This document shows, one piece after another, positions 1 to 11,712 of a stretch of 64,000 nucleotides of DNA (position 1 is its first letter; each line of letters begins with the position of its first letter). The position numbers and the translations under genes are program-made. The DNA is from Rhododendron vialii. Taxonomy: Eukaryota; Streptophyta; Magnoliopsida; Ericales; Ericaceae. The stretch spans positions 46,404,501 to 46,468,500 of the forward strand of contig NC_080557.1 of assembly GCF_030253575.1 (NCBI RefSeq), read 5' to 3'. Below the pieces are notes generated by a model. The model was not told the DNA's origin. It ran no database searches and worked only from the letters and a program-made list of their open reading frames with translations.

Positions 1-680
1 GTGTCATTTTTCAATCGATCATATCTTATAATTTATGAAGTATGTAATTTTGAAAACATTATCTTATAGAATTAATTGAGATCTATCAAATAAGATCCAT
101 ATTGGATACAAAATTCATTATCAATTTAAAAATATAACTCATTTCTTATCCGGTTAGAATTGAATGAGTGACTATTAAATCAAGACGGATGGATTACTTT
201 TTAAATTATAGGAAAATATTTTAATTGTAATTATTACTCAGACTTTATATGGCAAAATCGAAGTAATACTCTGCCTCAAATTTTGTTGGTTCTTCAGACT
301 TCAGAGATTCCCTTCTTCATATAATTGATGTTTCAGGAATATTAGACCAATAGTCAAATCAATAGTTGGCTCCCCATGGAATTTTCTTCCCCTTCTTCGT
401 TCCACATGAGAACGTTTGACCCCTTCGAATTACAGTATTACTTTTTGTTGAAGCAAAAGTACAAACAGACACCCAACTAATTGGATTAACAACCTCTAAT
501 TTGCAATTGAAAGCAATTAACTTACGATCAACCAGTTTAAGACAAACATGCGAAATACATAGTACCAGTCATGTATTGATAACATTCATGTGTTAGCGTC
601 AGTTTATACAGAGTTTGATTGTGATTGAATTCCTGTGGTGAGCGACGGAAGTAATAATCTTAATTAGTCAATCCACTGGA
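1..680. other. intergenic, no gene seen
   Basis: AT-rich flank. No open frame with recognisable protein content and no RNA gene was seen on either strand. Confidence 0.5.
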
Positions 681-1292
681 CCAGATATCAAGTTTTATAT
701 ATGTGTGTGTGTGTAACATGGAATGATGGAAAACACTCAAAGAAACAAACCAGAATCCAATAAATTTTAAGGTTTTGACCTAAAGAACAAGGAAATAGAT
801 ACTCTCCAGTAACTGTCTGAAACAGTTGCTGGAGGTGTCTCACAAGTGTGGATCTCACAAGAACACTTTTACTGGTAATAATATGTTGCATAGTGAGAAA
901 AAATGTGGACTATCCGGGATAGTGAAGAGGATACCATTCCAAAGAACAAGTAATCACCCATCCATCTTAAGGTTTTGTCCTTAAAGTTGCCCTGTTTCTA
1001 GTCCTTTTTCTTTGATGAAAGAATAAGCTGTGGTGCCATCACTCCTCACATGAGTTGAGGCCGGTTCCTAACTTTTAGGGAGTGTAAAGTCAAAATTAAA
1101 AATGGGGCTAGCTCTTGTTGCCGGACTATTATAAAGGGTATCAAAATAGGAAAGGTTATAGTTTAAAGCGGCCGCACCTTAGACTCTAACTCACAATCAA
1201 AGGTGGCTCTGAATTTGAAGGTGCAAGAAAATAGAAGCCATCAACTAGATATCAAGTTCAATGGACCAGATATAAAGTTCAAGAAAAAAAAA

Positions 1293-1324
<32 letters not shown>

Positions 1325-1562
1325 ATGTGTGTGTGTGACATGGAAAACACGCAAAGAAATTGTAACACATAAATTCGAGTCACTCCAAAATTAAGTGTCT
1401 AAATAAACAAACCCGAATCCATCTTAGACGTCCTATATGCTGCCCTGCTTGAAGTCCGTTTTCTTTGATGAAAGAAGTAGATAGCTGTGGTGCCATCACT
1501 CGGATGATCAATTGAAGGTGCAAGAATTTAAAATAGAACCCATCAACCAGGCGCAGAGACAT
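680..1562. repeat. degenerate tandem duplication with TG microsatellites
   Basis: Segments at about 675-780 and 1255-1345 both read ggaccagatat, then a TG run, then acatgga and a stretch containing aacac. Segments at about 955-1050 and 1420-1505 both read tttctttgatgaaaga followed by gctgtggtgccatcactc. A (TG)n run of about 35 bp lies near 1303-1338. This looks like an old local duplication of non-coding DNA. No coding function was seen. Confidence 0.6.
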
Positions 1563-1790
1563 ACTACATCATACAATCTCCAATGCCCTGCTTCTACTGG
1601 TATGATTTTAATTCACATCCCTACCATTATTCAACTTTTCGATTTTTTTCGTGAGGCATTTTGAGGGAGAATGCATATGTATCGATCAAAAATCCGGTTT
1701 AATTTTCCATCATGATCAAGTCATTTCGAACGTCCGATATTCATCAATAGCAACTATATATATATATGAGCGATGCTATATGTACCAACA

Positions 1791-2227
1791 GGGGGGAGAA
1801 ATCGTACCGACGACCGCCGGCGGGTCATCTCCGGCCACCGGACGGCTGATCCGAGCCGTCCAAAAATTCTATTAAAAAAAAACCGATGGGGCCTACGTGA
1901 GAATCAACGAAATCCGAGTTGTATAGGGTGCTTGATTCGAGCACCCTTTTTTCGAGTATATACGTATACATGTGTATATACACGAAAAAATGGTGCTCAG
2001 ATTAAGCACCCTACACACCTCGGATGCCGTTGATTCTCGCATAGGCCCCATCGGGTTTTTTACACGAAAAATGGGTGCTCAGATCAAGCACCCTACACAC
2101 CTCGGATGCCGTTGATTCTCGCTTAGGCCCCATCAGTTTTTTTTTTTAGAATTTTTGGACGGCTTGGATCGGCCGTCCGGTGGCCGGAGACGGCCCGCCG
2201 GCGACCATCGGTACAATTTCTCTCCCC
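1791..2227. mobile_element. large inverted-repeat (foldback) MITE
   Basis: The left arm begins with GGGGGGAGAAATCGTACC and the right arm ends with GGTACAATTTCTCTCCCC. The arms remain complementary for about 150 bp, through the ccggccacc/ggtggccgg, gacggctgatc/gatcggccgtc and ggggcctacgtgagaatcaac segments. The right part carries an extra tandem copy of the inner segment (gggtgctcagat...caccctacacacctcggatg at about 1992-2060 and again at about 2070-2130). No transposase is present and no clear target-site duplication was found, so the superfamily is left open. Confidence 0.7.
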
Positions 2228-3549
2228 TCGGTCAGTACTTATATCATTTCTGTATATATATGGCCGACCAAGGATCAGAATCAGAGAGAGAGTTTTTTGC
2301 TCCTTTGGTGTTGGTCATCTTGTTTTATGTTGGGCATGAAAATTTTGACGATTAATCGATGGTGGAAACATGTTCAACCTTCGGTATCTAATTTTTGGAG
2401 TTCGTCTCAGAAAAGACATTGATGAAGTTGATCGATCTCAAATAGTAGTAAACTTTAACCGAGTATATCTAAAACAAGTTGTTCTAATCAGGCGAACTTC
2501 AAACGTGTTCGATTAAGTCAGATATTTGGTTTTCTCAGTATAGTCATGATGGGATTCAAAAGGTATTTTAAATTGGAGTGGTGGATGGAGGAAACAACTG
2601 AGCTCAAATAGTTCGATTTGCTTAAAGTGAGAAAGCAATTTGAGACCATAATGGGAAAAAGGAATGCAGCAATTCCCATATATATAGATATATATTCAGC
2701 GTAAGGCAATTTTTATGGATGGCGTGCTACTTTATTTAATTGCAATTATGTAATTTAAATATCAAACCACGCTTTCTTTTTAAAATTAATTCTCTTTGAA
2801 ATTAACTTAATTTTCTTAGAGAGAGAGAGAGAGCATAAATGGGCTTTATTTTCGTTCAATTTTACATTTACTTTTCCTTTTTTCTTATTTTCCAATTGCA
2901 AATCACAACTTGATTGGATTCCATATTACTCCCGTTTTAATGCATTTCTAAGTTATGGATAGGGATCGAGAACACAGATATTCAATTACTGTCTGTAAAT
3001 GCATTTCTATATTATGGTAGAGAACCTAGATATTCTCTTCAATGCATCCGCTATCAATATAGTAAGGGCGCGCCGGACTTCCGACGAATAATAGGTACTC
3101 CCGGTAGAGTTAGTGAGCAGTATAATAGGCGACCATTTCGTGCCGTTCGGGATGCACTTTAGTTAGCCGCCAGCGTCCGACGTGGTCTTGATCATCATCC
3201 AATTTAAAACCCCGTGTTGCACAAAGTCTTTAGATTTGTCCACAAAAATTAAACGAAAAACAAGTTTAGAAATAACATAATTAGGCCACGAGGTTCAACC
3301 AACACTTAATTAACATAGCAACCCGTTATAGATTGACGTAAACATAAAATCTAACTTTTCTAAATATACGAGATTACAGGGGTAACCCACCTGTCTACTC
3401 GACAGCAAAAAGGAGCGTTAACTTTCTTTCCTTTCTTTTCTATCCTCTCTCAAACTTTCCTGGAAAAGTCGTACAGAATCTTGCCAAGGAAGAAACCGCC
3501 ACAACAGACAGCAATCTGTAAAGCACTTCTACTGAATCGAATCACATAC

Positions 3550-3592
<43 letters not shown>

Positions 3593-3838
3593 GAGTGGAT
3601 TGGGAATTGATTTGATATGTCAATTTATGCTTCATGGTAGCGCAGAGAGACAGAAGGTATCGCAAATTCAATCGGGAATCAGTGGAGAAATTCTATCGCA
3701 GCACTGCACAGTAAGATTTCTTGATCATCAATGGTGATTTTTTGATAGGATGCATATGGATAGAGGAATTCGATTCATGTATTAGAAGATGAAAAGCATA
3801 GAGGGAATTGTGTGTGTGTACAGTTGATTTTGATTCAG
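2228..3838. other. 5' flank of the F-box gene
   Basis: Mostly AT-rich, with a short (GA)n run near 2818-2834 and a longer one at about 3561-3593. The latter lies about 250 bp upstream of the F-box start codon and probably falls in the promoter or leader. No other gene was seen. Confidence 0.5.
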
Positions 3839-6559
3839 ATGTCTCCGCCGTGTTCTTCTTCATTTTCGAGCGAGGAACAACCACAACAGAGAACCCAACC
3901 AGCCCAAACCCTAACCCTAATCCCAGGCCTCCCGAACGACCTCTCCGCCCTAATCCTCGCCTTCGTCCCTTACCCCCACCACTCCCGCCTCAAACCGACT
4001 TGCAAATCATGGCGCATCTTCTTCTCCGCGAAGAAAACCCTACTCTCTCTCCGCCAGAAACACCTCCCTCTCTCTCTCCTCTCCCACCTCCTCTGCATCT
4101 TCCCTCAAGACCCTACAATCACCCCCCCTTACCTCTTCGACCCGAAAACTCTATCCTGGTGCCCGATCCCGCCCATGCCCTGTAACCCCCACGTGTACGG
4201 CCTCTGCAATTTCACCTCCCTTTCGATTCCCCCTGATCTCTTTGTTCTGGGTGGGTCCCTCTTCGACACCCGCTCGTTCCCCATCGACCGGCCTTCCCCC
4301 TCGTCCTCCGCCTTTCGATTCAGCTTCGTTACGTCCTCGTGGGATCGGTTGTCGCCTATGCTTTCTCCCCGTGGGAGCTTTGCGAGCGCGGCGATGACGG
4401 ATTTGAATAGGATTGTTGTGGCCGGGGGTGGGTCCCGGCACACTATGTTTGGGGCGGCAGGGAGCAGGATGAGTTCAGTGGAGATGTATGATGTTGGAAA
4501 AGATGAGTGGGTGGCGTTGGACGGGTTACCGAGGTTTCGTGCAGGGTGTGTGGGGTTTTTGGTGGGGAGTGGAGAGGAGAGGGAGTTTTGGGTGATGGGA
4601 GGGTATGGGGAGTCGAGAACGGTCTCGGGGGTGTTTCCCGTGGATGAGTATTATAGGGATGGTGTGGTGATGGAATTGAGTAATGGTGGGAAGTGGAGGG
4701 AGATTGGGGATATGTGGGGGGAAGGAGAGAGGAGGAGGCTTGGGAAAATTGTTGTGGTTGAGGATGAGGATTGGGATGTTCCTGGCATTTTCATGCTTGA
4801 TGGGGGTGATATCTTCAGGTAATTTCTAAAGTTCTGGAATCTGGGCTATTCATGCTTTGTATTATTGTCGTCCTCTTCAAAAAAAATTGAAAGTGGTATC
4901 TTCGGGTAAACCTTGGATTAAGTGATTCTCTAGCTTAGTTAGCATCTTGTTTGCCTTTGTGAGTAGTTCTTCATTGCAAAGATACCCTCTTATTGGGCTA
5001 TGTAAGACATCAACTTCCATTGATCTGAAATGAGGAATCAGAGTAAAGCATACATATCGCGCTATGAATTTTTGTGCATGTATGTTGTAGATGTGGTTAG
5101 ATTCAGATTACTCCCATTGCTTTGTAGAAATGTTGATTATGTTTGACTTAGAAAACAAATGCCATGGCTTTTGTCTGAGTCATTAAAGGAAAAATAGAGT
5201 TATGGATATGGTATAAAATTTCATTATTCTAGGTATCTAATTACTCGAGAAAACTGACATGAGACTTGAGAGACTGTACCTTGATTGTTCTATGGTTCAC
5301 AAAAGAGATCAATGCCCTTTATTTGGGTAACCAATTAACTATAGAATCAAGACACACAACTACAGAAGAGATACAAAATTGAGTGCGCCAATGAGACTAT
5401 GACTTGATCATTGCAAATCCACTTGCAGTGGTTAAACTCCCCTTTCTGTTGTGCTACTCCACTTAATGACTGCAAGTCTGCAACCATTAACTGATCGCAT
5501 TATGGTTAATATCCTCTCGACCAATTAAATGAATCCCAGCTGGAGATGAGATATCATCATTCTGAATTTCTTCACTTACATATGGCATTTGGAAAAACTC
5601 GACAACATTGAAGGGTGTGAAATAGGTAGTTGCTCATCCGAGTTATGTCACTTTGGATCAATTTTGTGTCAGAAAGTGGAGTTATATGGCCATCTGGGAT
5701 CTTTTCTTCCTATGCATACCAATTCACCTTTTCGGTTTGAACTTGACGTAGTTCAACATGTCAACCACCCTAGTGTGGATTTTCCAACCATCTAGTGCAT
5801 CTGATATTATTCTTGCACAGTTACTTGATGCTTTGGGAAAGTTGTATATTTTTCGAACCTGTTTTGAGCTCTGTGTTACTTTTTTGAAGTACTTCATAAC
5901 TTACTGTTGTGTAAACCAGTTCTTAGAATTTTGGATATATGTTTATACGCATGAATATTAAAACATGAAGATTTCACATACAACACCAAGGGTTATCATA
6001 GTTCATTAGTCATCTACGTTCTGCTACGTGTATGGTGTGCTGATATTCATAACCTGTTCTGTGAAACCAGAGTTGTGATGGAAATTCAGTGTTCCTAAAG
6101 CGTTTTATCTTCTTCTATGCAAGTGTAACACGCACCAAGTTATAGTTTCTATTTCCCTCTCTATCGCTATCACACCTTCAAGTCTTGTATGCATGAGCTC
6201 ATTTTGTACAGCAGATTTCTTGGCTGTTTGGAGATCCTATTTCCATGATCTTTGTACTATATCGCAGGTTCCACATGGATTCGAACCGTTGGTGGAAGGA
6301 GACAAGTGTACCAAGAAAAGCCCTTGATGATTCATCAGTCGGTTTCGTCTCATTGGATGGGGAGTTGTATTTGATGAACCTTGTACATGCAGTGTATTTA
6401 ACAGAGGCCAGAAGACCACGGCAGAACAAGAAGGCAGCATCACTGTTCATACAGATATATAATCCCAGGAACAGGACATGGAGATCCTTGATCACAAAGC
6501 CGCCTCTCAATCACCATTTGGATTTCAAAACTGCAGTTATGTGCACCATCCGACTGTAG
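3839..6559 (+). CDS. F-box/kelch-repeat protein, two exons (3839-4818, 6268-6559)
   Basis: Predicted substrate-recognition subunit of an SCF ubiquitin ligase. The ATG at 3839 starts MSPPCSSSFSSEEQ; upstream in-frame extension would need a GTG, so ATG is chosen. An F-box lies near residues 29-68 (LIPGLPNDLSALILAFVPY, then CKSW). Kelch-type segments follow (RIVVAGGGSRH, SSVEMYDVGKDEWVALDGLP, FWVMGGYGES). Exon 1 ends ...ATC TTC AG at 4818 before GTAATT; exon 2 starts at 6268 after TATCGCAG and restores the frame as DIFR-FHMDSNRWWKE, ending KTAVMCTIRL-stop. The product is about 423 aa. The short kelch part and the F-box spacing resemble Arabidopsis At1g23390 (KFB-CHS, which targets chalcone synthase); that link comes from family memory and is tentative. 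Exon 1 is GC-rich and intron 1 is AT-rich. Exon 2 and the end of the intron were copied into the downstream peptide array. Confidence 0.85.
4819..6267 (+). other. intron 1 of the F-box/kelch gene
   Basis: GT (AG|GTAATT) to AG (TATCGCAG|G), phase 2, 1449 bp, AT-rich. Its last ~310 bp (from about 5955) recur at about 14904-15293 and 21655-22262, marking one edge of the segmental duplication unit. Confidence 0.8.
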
Positions 6560-8489
6560 ACTCAATATGATTTCACTGGTGCGTGTATTGCTGTCATTTT
6601 TACCTGAATATGTTCTTTGTTCATCGGTAACTTCGTTTCTTCTATTACCCTGTTTGTATACGTCCGTGTATAGCTTGATGCAGACAATTGTTTTCGAGTC
6701 ATGTATTGGTTTTTACTTCTATACATGTGTTGCAGACAACTGGAAATAAGTATAAATTGTAAGTTCATACTTTTATGGGTTGATTTCTGTTAGTCCTTGC
6801 AAAAAATTTCGTAGAGCTGGTCAAGAACTTCCATACATCAAATAATGAAGTCCGAAAACATCTTTTAAGCTCAAAGGAAAGGAGTATCAATCAAAGCTCG
6901 TTTGAGAAACTCAAATCATAGTCAAAGCTTGTTTATGCAGAAAGTACGGGCTGAAATGTATCAATCACCCGAGTAATTCCGTGCATGAAATGTATCAAAC
7001 GCGATGCTTCTAGTATTTATGTGTATGGTATAAAGAACCAAGCTTGTTTGAGATTGACTCAAATAGTACAGAAATCAAATCTGGATACATTTTTTAAGCC
7101 CATTTAGTTTCTAAGTCAATCTTTAGCAACCCAGTATTTTGCCTCATGGAGTGATACAGTAAAATGTTACTACTCGAGTTTGCCTCAATTGAAGCTCGTA
7201 TGAGATTTTTTTCAAATGACAAGTCAAGTTTGAACATATTTTTTGAAATTTATTAAGGTATCAAACCGAACTTTAGGTAAAATTATCGTGTCATGCCTGC
7301 AATACAGAATCCCCAAATCCGAACTTTAGGTAAAATGGTCTTATATTAATTTCATTGCATGGCCTACCGGAGACTGAGAGTCATATCCGAGGAATTGAAT
7401 TCCTTTCATTCGTTGGACTGTCGCGTAAAACCTTAGCAGGCACGAACCCACCGACCTAGGCGTGCTTGAAGTATTCAAAGGCCCAAAAGATAAGGCAGAT
7501 AGATACACACTGAGCAAGAATTCAACTTTGTTAAACAAGACTCAAACTCATAGTTATAGAGCTCCTTTGAACCTGTGAAAAACCTTGGTAAAAGTCTCTT
7601 TTTTTTTTTGCCTAATCAACAGGGGTGTTTAACATTTGGGAGAAGAATTCCAAGTCATTGGAATGGGATGACTTTGAGAATCCAATCAAATTAAGGACTG
7701 TGTATCAAGATTACAAATGGTAGGAAACGAAAAGTTGAAAAAAAAAAAGAAGAGATTTCGTTGAGAAAACGACCAAATCAATAAACACACAGCGCGGAGA
7801 AGAATCAAGAATAGAAAACAAAAAAGTAGAAACAGAGATATTTACGTGGTTCCTAACTGTGTAGTTGAGTACATTCACAGCTCACAACAGCTCCACTATG
7901 TAATTCGAACAGAGAAGGTAAAAGTCACATTAGCTGTTGCGTTCAGCACGTACTAAACGATAATTTACATCACAAATTACTGTAATACCTCTATCAAGGT
8001 TTTGGGCCGCTACCCCCGGGCCCTTGCGACCTATCCGGGCAGAGCGAACCCTAAGTCATTAGCGAAGCGCGACCCAAATCAAATCAAATCAGCTTTACAA
8101 AGCTCTACGAAATTCTCATGCTCGTGGTCCAAATGAAGAATCGGTGCTAATTTTCATCCATAGTATTTAAGAATCAGTGGTTCGAAATTGGAACGGAAAG
8201 TTAAACCTGCCAAAGCATTTAACCTACTCCACTTTTCATTGTGAAAATGGTAGCTGTTCGTCCACGCACACCCACAAGGAGAGAGAGAGAGAGAGAGAGA
8301 TGGTTCCATTTTCAGTCTCCAGCTCATGTTACGTACGTGTTTACAGAGGTTGAAAATTGAATGTTTCAAAACTAAATTAAAAATTCAGACTTGTTTAACG
8401 ACCCATTGAATTTTCTAAAAACCTTTATTAGCCGCCGGATTACCACGTTAAACGGTTCCTTCAAAACAGAGAATTTTCAATTAGTTGCA
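6560..8489. other. spacer between F-box gene and peptide copy 1
   Basis: Contains array-unit sequences also found near 16.6, 22.6, 26.7, 41.0 and 44.1 kb (gctggtcaagaactt; ccgaggaattgaattcc; actgtcgcgtaaaacc). About 7.65-8.13 kb holds sequence absent from the other units (tacgtggttcc, gggccgctacccccgggccc), probably a transposon remnant not identified further. A (GA)n run lies near 8278-8300. No gene was seen. Confidence 0.5.
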
Positions 8490-8497
8490 TATAAATA
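8490..8497 (+). promoter_or_regulatory. TATA box of peptide copy 1
   Basis: TATAAATA in the context gcatataaatagcc shared with the other copies. It lies 142 bp from the ATG, farther than in copies 2-8 (about 65-105 bp), because a ~50-bp leader segment (tgtaatccttcacaattcta...) is tandemly duplicated. The AGTCAA box seen upstream of other copies is missing here. Confidence 0.7.
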
Positions 8498-8631
8498 GCC
8501 CTTAGCTCTTTCAAACTGTAATCCTTCACAATTCTAGCTACCACCTCTTAATTTGCTCTTTCAAATTGTAATCCTTCACAATTCTACCACCTCTTAATTT
8601 GCTCTTTCAAATTAGTACTACTATAACAAAG

Positions 8632-8934
8632 ATGAGAACCAGAAACGTTGCCTTGGCCAGTTTAGCCGTACTTTTCCTTCTAACCATATGCAAACCACAT
8701 GAAGCAGCAAGAATCTTGGATGAAGAAGAAGAGGAGTTGATGAAGAGAGAGAGTTCGCTTTTACAGTCTCTGGATCATTCCCCTGTGGACCCCTCGCATC
8801 CAGATCCCGGGACCTTCATCCCTTCCAGCAGCACCCTCGGCCAGAAAGGCTTCGCCGGTCAGGCGATGCCGTTGCCGCCGCCCCCTCCGGCGTACCCGCA
8901 ACACACGGTTCGATTTGGCGTGGCATCCAATTAA
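8632..8934 (+). CDS. secreted peptide precursor, array copy 1 (one motif)
   Basis: 100 aa. The start ATG at 8632 is conserved in position in all copies (MRTRNVALASLAVLFLL...). A hydrophobic signal peptide spans residues 1-25, ending KPHEAA; an acidic linker follows (ILDEEEEELMKRES), then SLLQSL. One Pro-rich motif, PVDPSHPDPGTFIPSSS, is followed by the spacer TLGQKGFAGQ and the tail AMPLPPPPPAYPQHT...FGVASN. No cysteine occurs after the signal region. The layout (secretion signal, acidic propeptide, Pro/Ser/Thr-rich motif) fits a plant signalling-peptide precursor; function is inferred. The T-x-I-P core recalls CTNIP/SCREW peptides. Confidence 0.8.
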   Translation: MRTRNVALASLAVLFLLTICKPHEAARILDEEEEELMKRESSLLQSLDHSPVDPSHPDPGTFIPSSSTLGQKGFAGQAMPLPPPPPAYPQHTVRFGVASN

Positions 8935-9364
8935 TTGTATTCACAAAACCCATCAAAAACCAATGTTGCAAACAGATGCATTTTACCTTAGAAAAGTCAG
9001 AAAATTCAACTGTGATTATTGACTAGAATAAGACTGGTGCAAGTCAAAATTGTAGGCTTTAGAATTTCACCCCATTCATTATACATCTATTTGTTGAGTG
9101 TATAAATACATAGAGCTCTATCTGATGTATACGTAGAACATGGACAGGGCAAGAAGATATGCTTCTAGCTTGTGTTTTGGATTGGTTATGTTGATAAGGG
9201 AAGACAAAAGAAAGAGCAAATGGATTTCCCAAGTCTTTGTTTCTTGCTGTATTGTAGTTGCATGTCACTTTTCTTTTGTATTCAATGAATCAAGATTCAA
9301 GAGCAAATTACATTGTATCGATAATTGTGTATTTCAAATGTTATCTACGAGGCCTATGAAATGA

Positions 9365-10472
9365 CACTACAAGAAAAATGAACATTGGTGACGATAAAGT
9401 GGCAACGAAATTTAATTTCGTCACTAAATGAGTATATTTGTCGACGAAAAAATAAATTCGTCACTATTTTTACAACTTCTGTGACGAAATAATTTCATCA
9501 CTAATTATACCTGTTTAGCGACGAAAAAAATATTTTCGTCACCAAAAGTATCCATTTGCCGACGAAATACATTTTTCATCGCCAAAAGCTTAAAAATTGT
9601 GACGAAATTATTTTTCGTCACCAAAGATAATCATTTGGTGACAAAAATATATTTCGTCGCCAAATGAGACCAATTTAGTAACGAAATATTTTTTTCGTCA
9701 CCAAATGCTTAACTTCGGTGACGAAAAATAATTTCGTCACTATTTTAACGCTTTCAGCGACGAAAAATATATTTTGTCGTCAAATGGGTACCTTTCGTGA
9801 TGAAATTTATGAATTGTGCTTTGTCACTAAATATATTTCGGACATAACTCTTTACTAAAAACTCCGATTGAGATAATTCAAATTGGGTTTGAACAATAAC
9901 TCAATTGCCTACAACTTTCATGTTTATCAAAATTGTTAATTTTATTGTTTAAAGGTTCAAAATTACATTCGAAATACATTTTCATGTTAAACATATATGT
10001 TATATATTAGATATTTCAAATATTTATTGAAAAGTGTATGTGGTGCAGTTGGTCGGAGCTTGTGCGAAAAATTCAAGGGACTCGGATTCAAAACCCAACA
10101 GGAGCAAGAAAAAAGGATTTTTTTCTCATATGAAAACGTCTTTTGCAACGAAAAAATTCGTCACCAATTACTTATATTGGTGACGAAAATTTTCATCACT
10201 TGTGTGACCCATTGGTGACGAATTTTTTCGTCGTCAAATAGCACAATAAGCGAGGAAAAAAATTTCGTCACCAATTATTCATTTTTTGGTGACGAAATAT
10301 TTCGTCATCAAAAGACACTATAGGTGACGAAAAATAGATTTCGTCACCAGGTAGGAATCCTCGACAATCTTTAGCCGACAAATTTTTTTCGTCACCTATA
10401 TTATTTGTGACGAAAAACATACAATTTGTGACGATTTTCATTCGTCACCCAAGGTAATTTTTCTTGTAGTGT
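9365..10472. mobile_element. non-autonomous CACTA element
   Basis: Ends are CACTACAAGAAAAAT and ATTTTTCTTGTAGTG, a perfect inverted repeat. It is flanked by TGA on both sides (9362-9364 and 10473-10475), the 3-bp target duplication expected for CACTA/EnSpm elements. The interior is packed with subterminal repeats in both orientations (GTGACGAAA / TTTCGTCAC). No transposase frame is present. The related flank of copy 3 near 18.91 kb (atgaaatgaatgggaagaatca) is the paralogous empty site, so insertion postdates the duplication. Confidence 0.92.
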
Positions 10473-11637
10473 GAACGGGAAGAATCAGGGCAAAAATTAA
10501 GGGTTAGGAGTGGTATGGAGGACGAGAGTACGGAGATTACCCCTATGTTGTGGGAGACTATGTATCCTTATAAATTTTTGTTATGGCCACACGTAACAGA
10601 CCTCAAACGCGGCTGCACGTGAGGGGGGATGTTGAGGAAATGAATCCCACATTGCTTGGGAATAAAATGGGTGATCACTTAATAACATATGAGACCTCTT
10701 CACTCATTGCCAATTGATTTTGAAATGTATATAAAGTTTCCACATATTTTCTATATATAGTATTGCAGGGGGCTTAATTAGTGGCCTTTTAAATGTTGGG
10801 CTTTTGTCTTAGAGTTTGCTCTCCTTGGTTAATTAGCATCTTGTCAATCAAGAGTTTGAATTTCGGATAGGCACTTGTTACCTTTTTCTTTGCCTTTTTA
10901 GTTTTTGTCATCCTTCAAAGATTAATAAAACTATTCGCTGTTCAAAAAAAAGTTTTTGTGAGAAGCCTCCTAAGTGCGACAAGTGGTGTAATAAAAAAAA
11001 GTCGAATTAGATTTATATATTCATAGGTTTAAATCTAATTGGTTTAAACAAGAAGATAATTTATTAATTTTGAATTTAAACAGAAATTAATACTGTTAAT
11101 TGTGAATTTTACATAGTTAATTGTTACTATTAAGTACTGTTAATAGTGAATTTTCACTGTTACTTGTGAATTCGACAGAAAGTAACATTGTTAATTGTGA
11201 ATTCTACTTTGTAAATTGCTAATTCAACACTAGTATTAATAGTGAATTTGACAATGTTAACTCTGAATTTAGATAGAAATTAAAAGTGTCCAACATAACC
11301 AAAAAAAAATAGATTTTTAGAATTTTACATTCAATATTGATCTCATTTGATAGATATGTGCGAATAGATTTTGAATTAATATATAAATTTTATAAAAACA
11401 TATTAATATTTATCAAAATAAAAGAAGGAGAGAGAGGGGGAGAGAGGACGTACGAAAGAGAGAAAGGAGGGGAGAGCTAAGGCGCCCACGAAAGAGAGCA
11501 CATTAAATGCGCTTGAAGATTATTTTTGGAAAGAATTGATGGACAAGATTTAATGGACTACAGATTTCTTCTAAAATTCGTGGATAAGACCAATTGAGGC
11601 GTTGTCCACCCACATAGGATCAGTCTGAAAGAAGCCC
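10473..11637. other. 3' flank of copy 1 and AT-rich spacer with LTR remnant
   Basis: The shared array flank (gttaggagtggtatggaggacga) continues to about 10575 and then breaks off. At about 10620-10940 a purine tract (gaggggggatg) is followed by TGTTGAGGAAATGAATCCCAC, LTR-like sequence and a rtaataaaa polyadenylation-like region; this looks like the 3' LTR remnant of a plus-strand retrotransposon. The rest, to about 11.4 kb, is AT-rich with repeated ttgtgaatt words. No gene was seen. Confidence 0.4.
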
Positions 11638-11645
11638 TATAAATA
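11638..11645 (+). promoter_or_regulatory. TATA box of peptide copy 2
   Basis: TATAAATA in ccctataaatacccc, 75 bp before the ATG. The upstream region differs from copies 3-7. Confidence 0.65.
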
Positions 11646-11712
11646 CCCCAACTCCCTCAATGAAATTCTTCACAATTCTACCAACTCTTTGCTCTTTCAA
11701 ATTATAACAAAG

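Noticed and set aside
3812..3838. Longer F-box start upstream of 3839
   Set aside because: Needs a GTG start; the first ATG in frame is 3839.
4129..4443. Minus-strand frames inside F-box exon 1
   Set aside because: GC-rich exon shadows; the plus-strand F-box/kelch frame explains the sequence.
9140..9364. Recurring short frame starting MDRARRYAS downstream of each peptide gene
   Set aside because: Nucleotides are conserved because the flank was duplicated, but frame and length differ between copies and early stops occur; likely 3' untranslated sequence.
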